Assembly (NCBI GenBank): GCA_020636135.1
Contig: JACJYK010000001.1
Coordinates: 2,838,501 to 2,902,500, forward strand
DNA: 64,000 bases
Direction: 5' to 3'
DNA from: Lewinellaceae bacterium
Lineage (GTDB): Bacteria; Bacteroidota; Bacteroidia; Chitinophagales; Saprospiraceae
A program made the position numbers and the translations under genes. The notes beneath the pieces are model-generated. The model was not told where the DNA came from. It did not search any database and saw only the letters and a list, made by a program, of their open reading frames with translations. Shown here one piece after another: positions 63,308 to 64,000 of this stretch (position 1 is the first letter of the stretch; every line of letters starts with the position of its first letter).

Positions 63308-64000
63308 ATGAAGATCCATATCTTGGAAACACCCCCGCTACTGGGTGAGGCTGCCGGCTCACGAGCTGCCTCACTGATCGAGGCCGCCATCCGGTCACGT
63401 AACGAAGCAAATATAATTCTGGCTACCGGCAGCAGTCAATTTGCAACGCTCCGACAATTGATCGGCTCATCCCTGGACTGGAGCCGGGTACGCATGTTTC
63501 ACCTCGATGAATACATTGGCTTGCCTGAGTCCCATCCTGCCAGCTTTCGAAAATACCTGCGTGAACGATTTATCAACCTGGTTCCGCCGCTGATGGACTA
63601 TTACCTTATTAACGGGGAGGCTGCGGATCCGGTCTCTGAATGTGAGCGACTGGATACACTTATTGACAAGTACCCGATCGACGTGGCATTGATCGGTATC
63701 GGAGAGAATGGACACCTGGCATTTAATGATCCTCCGGCAGACTTTACTACGGAAGATGCCTTTCATGTAGTCCAGCTGGATCAGGCCTGCCGCCAACAGC
63801 AGGTAGGTGAGGGATGGTTCTCCAGTTGGGAGTCAGTTCCCGCGACAGCCATTTCCATGAGCATTCCTCAAATCATGGCGAGCAAGGCATTGATCGTATC
63901 CGTTCCCGATTCCCGCAAAGCCCATGCCGTAAAATGTACAGTACATGGTCTGGTGGACCCTGACTGTCCTGCTTCCATTCTTCAAAACCACCCCGATTGT
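63308..64000 (+). CDS. nagB: glucosamine-6-phosphate deaminase, second copy, cut by window edge
   Basis: At least 231 codons open to the window edge; the 3-prime end is missing. Start at ATG 63308 (MKIHILETPPLLGEAAG). The family motifs are there: ILATGSSQFATL, FHLDEYIGLPESHPASF and IGIGENGHLAFNDPPADF. Unlike the first copy it appears to be a stand-alone enzyme without a PIG-L domain up to the visible end. A 6-phosphogluconolactonase-like role cannot be excluded, but the NGHLAFNDPP motif favours the amino-sugar deaminase. It is divergent from pfkA with a 186-bp shared promoter region. Confidence 0.9.
   Translation, partial: MKIHILETPPLLGEAAGSRAASLIEAAIRSRNEANIILATGSSQFATLRQLIGSSLDWSRVRMFHLDEYIGLPESHPASFRKYLRERFINLVPPLMDYYLINGEAADPVSECERLDTLIDKYPIDVALIGIGENGHLAFNDPPADFTTEDAFHVVQLDQACRQQQVGEGWFSSWESVPATAISMSIPQIMASKALIVSVPDSRKAHAVKCTVHGLVDPDCPASILQNHPDC

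Overview
The window looks like a chromosomal segment of a Bacteroidota bacterium, most likely of the Saprospiria group (the phylum is well supported, the class is inference). The supporting signs are type IX secretion (T9SS) sorting domains of both kinds: type A on the heme peroxidase, and type B (CHU_C, gliding-motility-associated) on three tandem giant surface proteins. Others are the NagB-PIG-L fusion typical of Bacteroidota, DUF5107, DUF4838 and DUF5916 proteins, many Cys-lipoproteins, and almost no recognisable Shine-Dalgarno sites. No rRNA, tRNA, CRISPR array or phage was seen.

Layout. 0.4-1.6 kb: two META-domain proteins. 1.6-8.0 kb (minus): pyruvate carboxylase and a methionine operon, metY-metX, preceded by a clear SAM-I riboswitch and a possible Cys/Met-rich leader peptide. 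8.1-14.9 kb (minus): a GHL10-like lipoprotein with a fresh 30-bp duplication, a YHYH protein, a T9SS heme peroxidase and an ECF sigma / membrane protein / Spy-like set. 15-21.6 kb: a DUF5107-TPR protein, a second ECF sigma factor followed by a small protein and a ClpP-like protease, and a sulfatase. 22-30.8 kb: an AGCS symporter, a secreted PIG-L deacetylase, a Cdd1-type HhH protein, a DUF2007 protein, an MFS transporter and an S9 peptidase.

30.8-42.1 kb is the accessory region and the most unusual part. Three tandem cassettes on the minus strand each carry an upstream repeat (R), a small lipoprotein with one dockerin-like calcium loop, a stem-loop, and a large beta-propeller / Ig-like / CHU_C protein. 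The C-terminal tails of two of the large proteins are nearly identical while their heads differ. A fourth tail fragment, an IS982-family insertion with a 7-bp target duplication, a cluster of REP-like hairpins with different stems and decayed repeat copies show repeated rearrangement. The R repeats contain a decayed small frame with a 13-14 nt poly(T) run.

42-64 kb returns to ordinary genome: a BNR/sortilin-like protein, a DUF4838 protein, a SRPBCC/GyrI-like protein, an S10 carboxypeptidase, the NagB-PIG-L fusion, a gene-poor 1.5-kb gap, an AT-hook protein built from 48-residue repeats, an outer-membrane barrel, a DUF5916 protein, a HGSNAT-like membrane acyltransferase, a fatty acid desaturase, phosphofructokinase and the start of a second NagB-like gene running off the end.

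Many products suggest breakdown of complex sugars and proteins at the cell surface (sulfatase, PIG-L, DUF4838, peptidases S9 and S10, two NagB proteins), with the resulting amino sugars entering glycolysis through NagB and PfkA.
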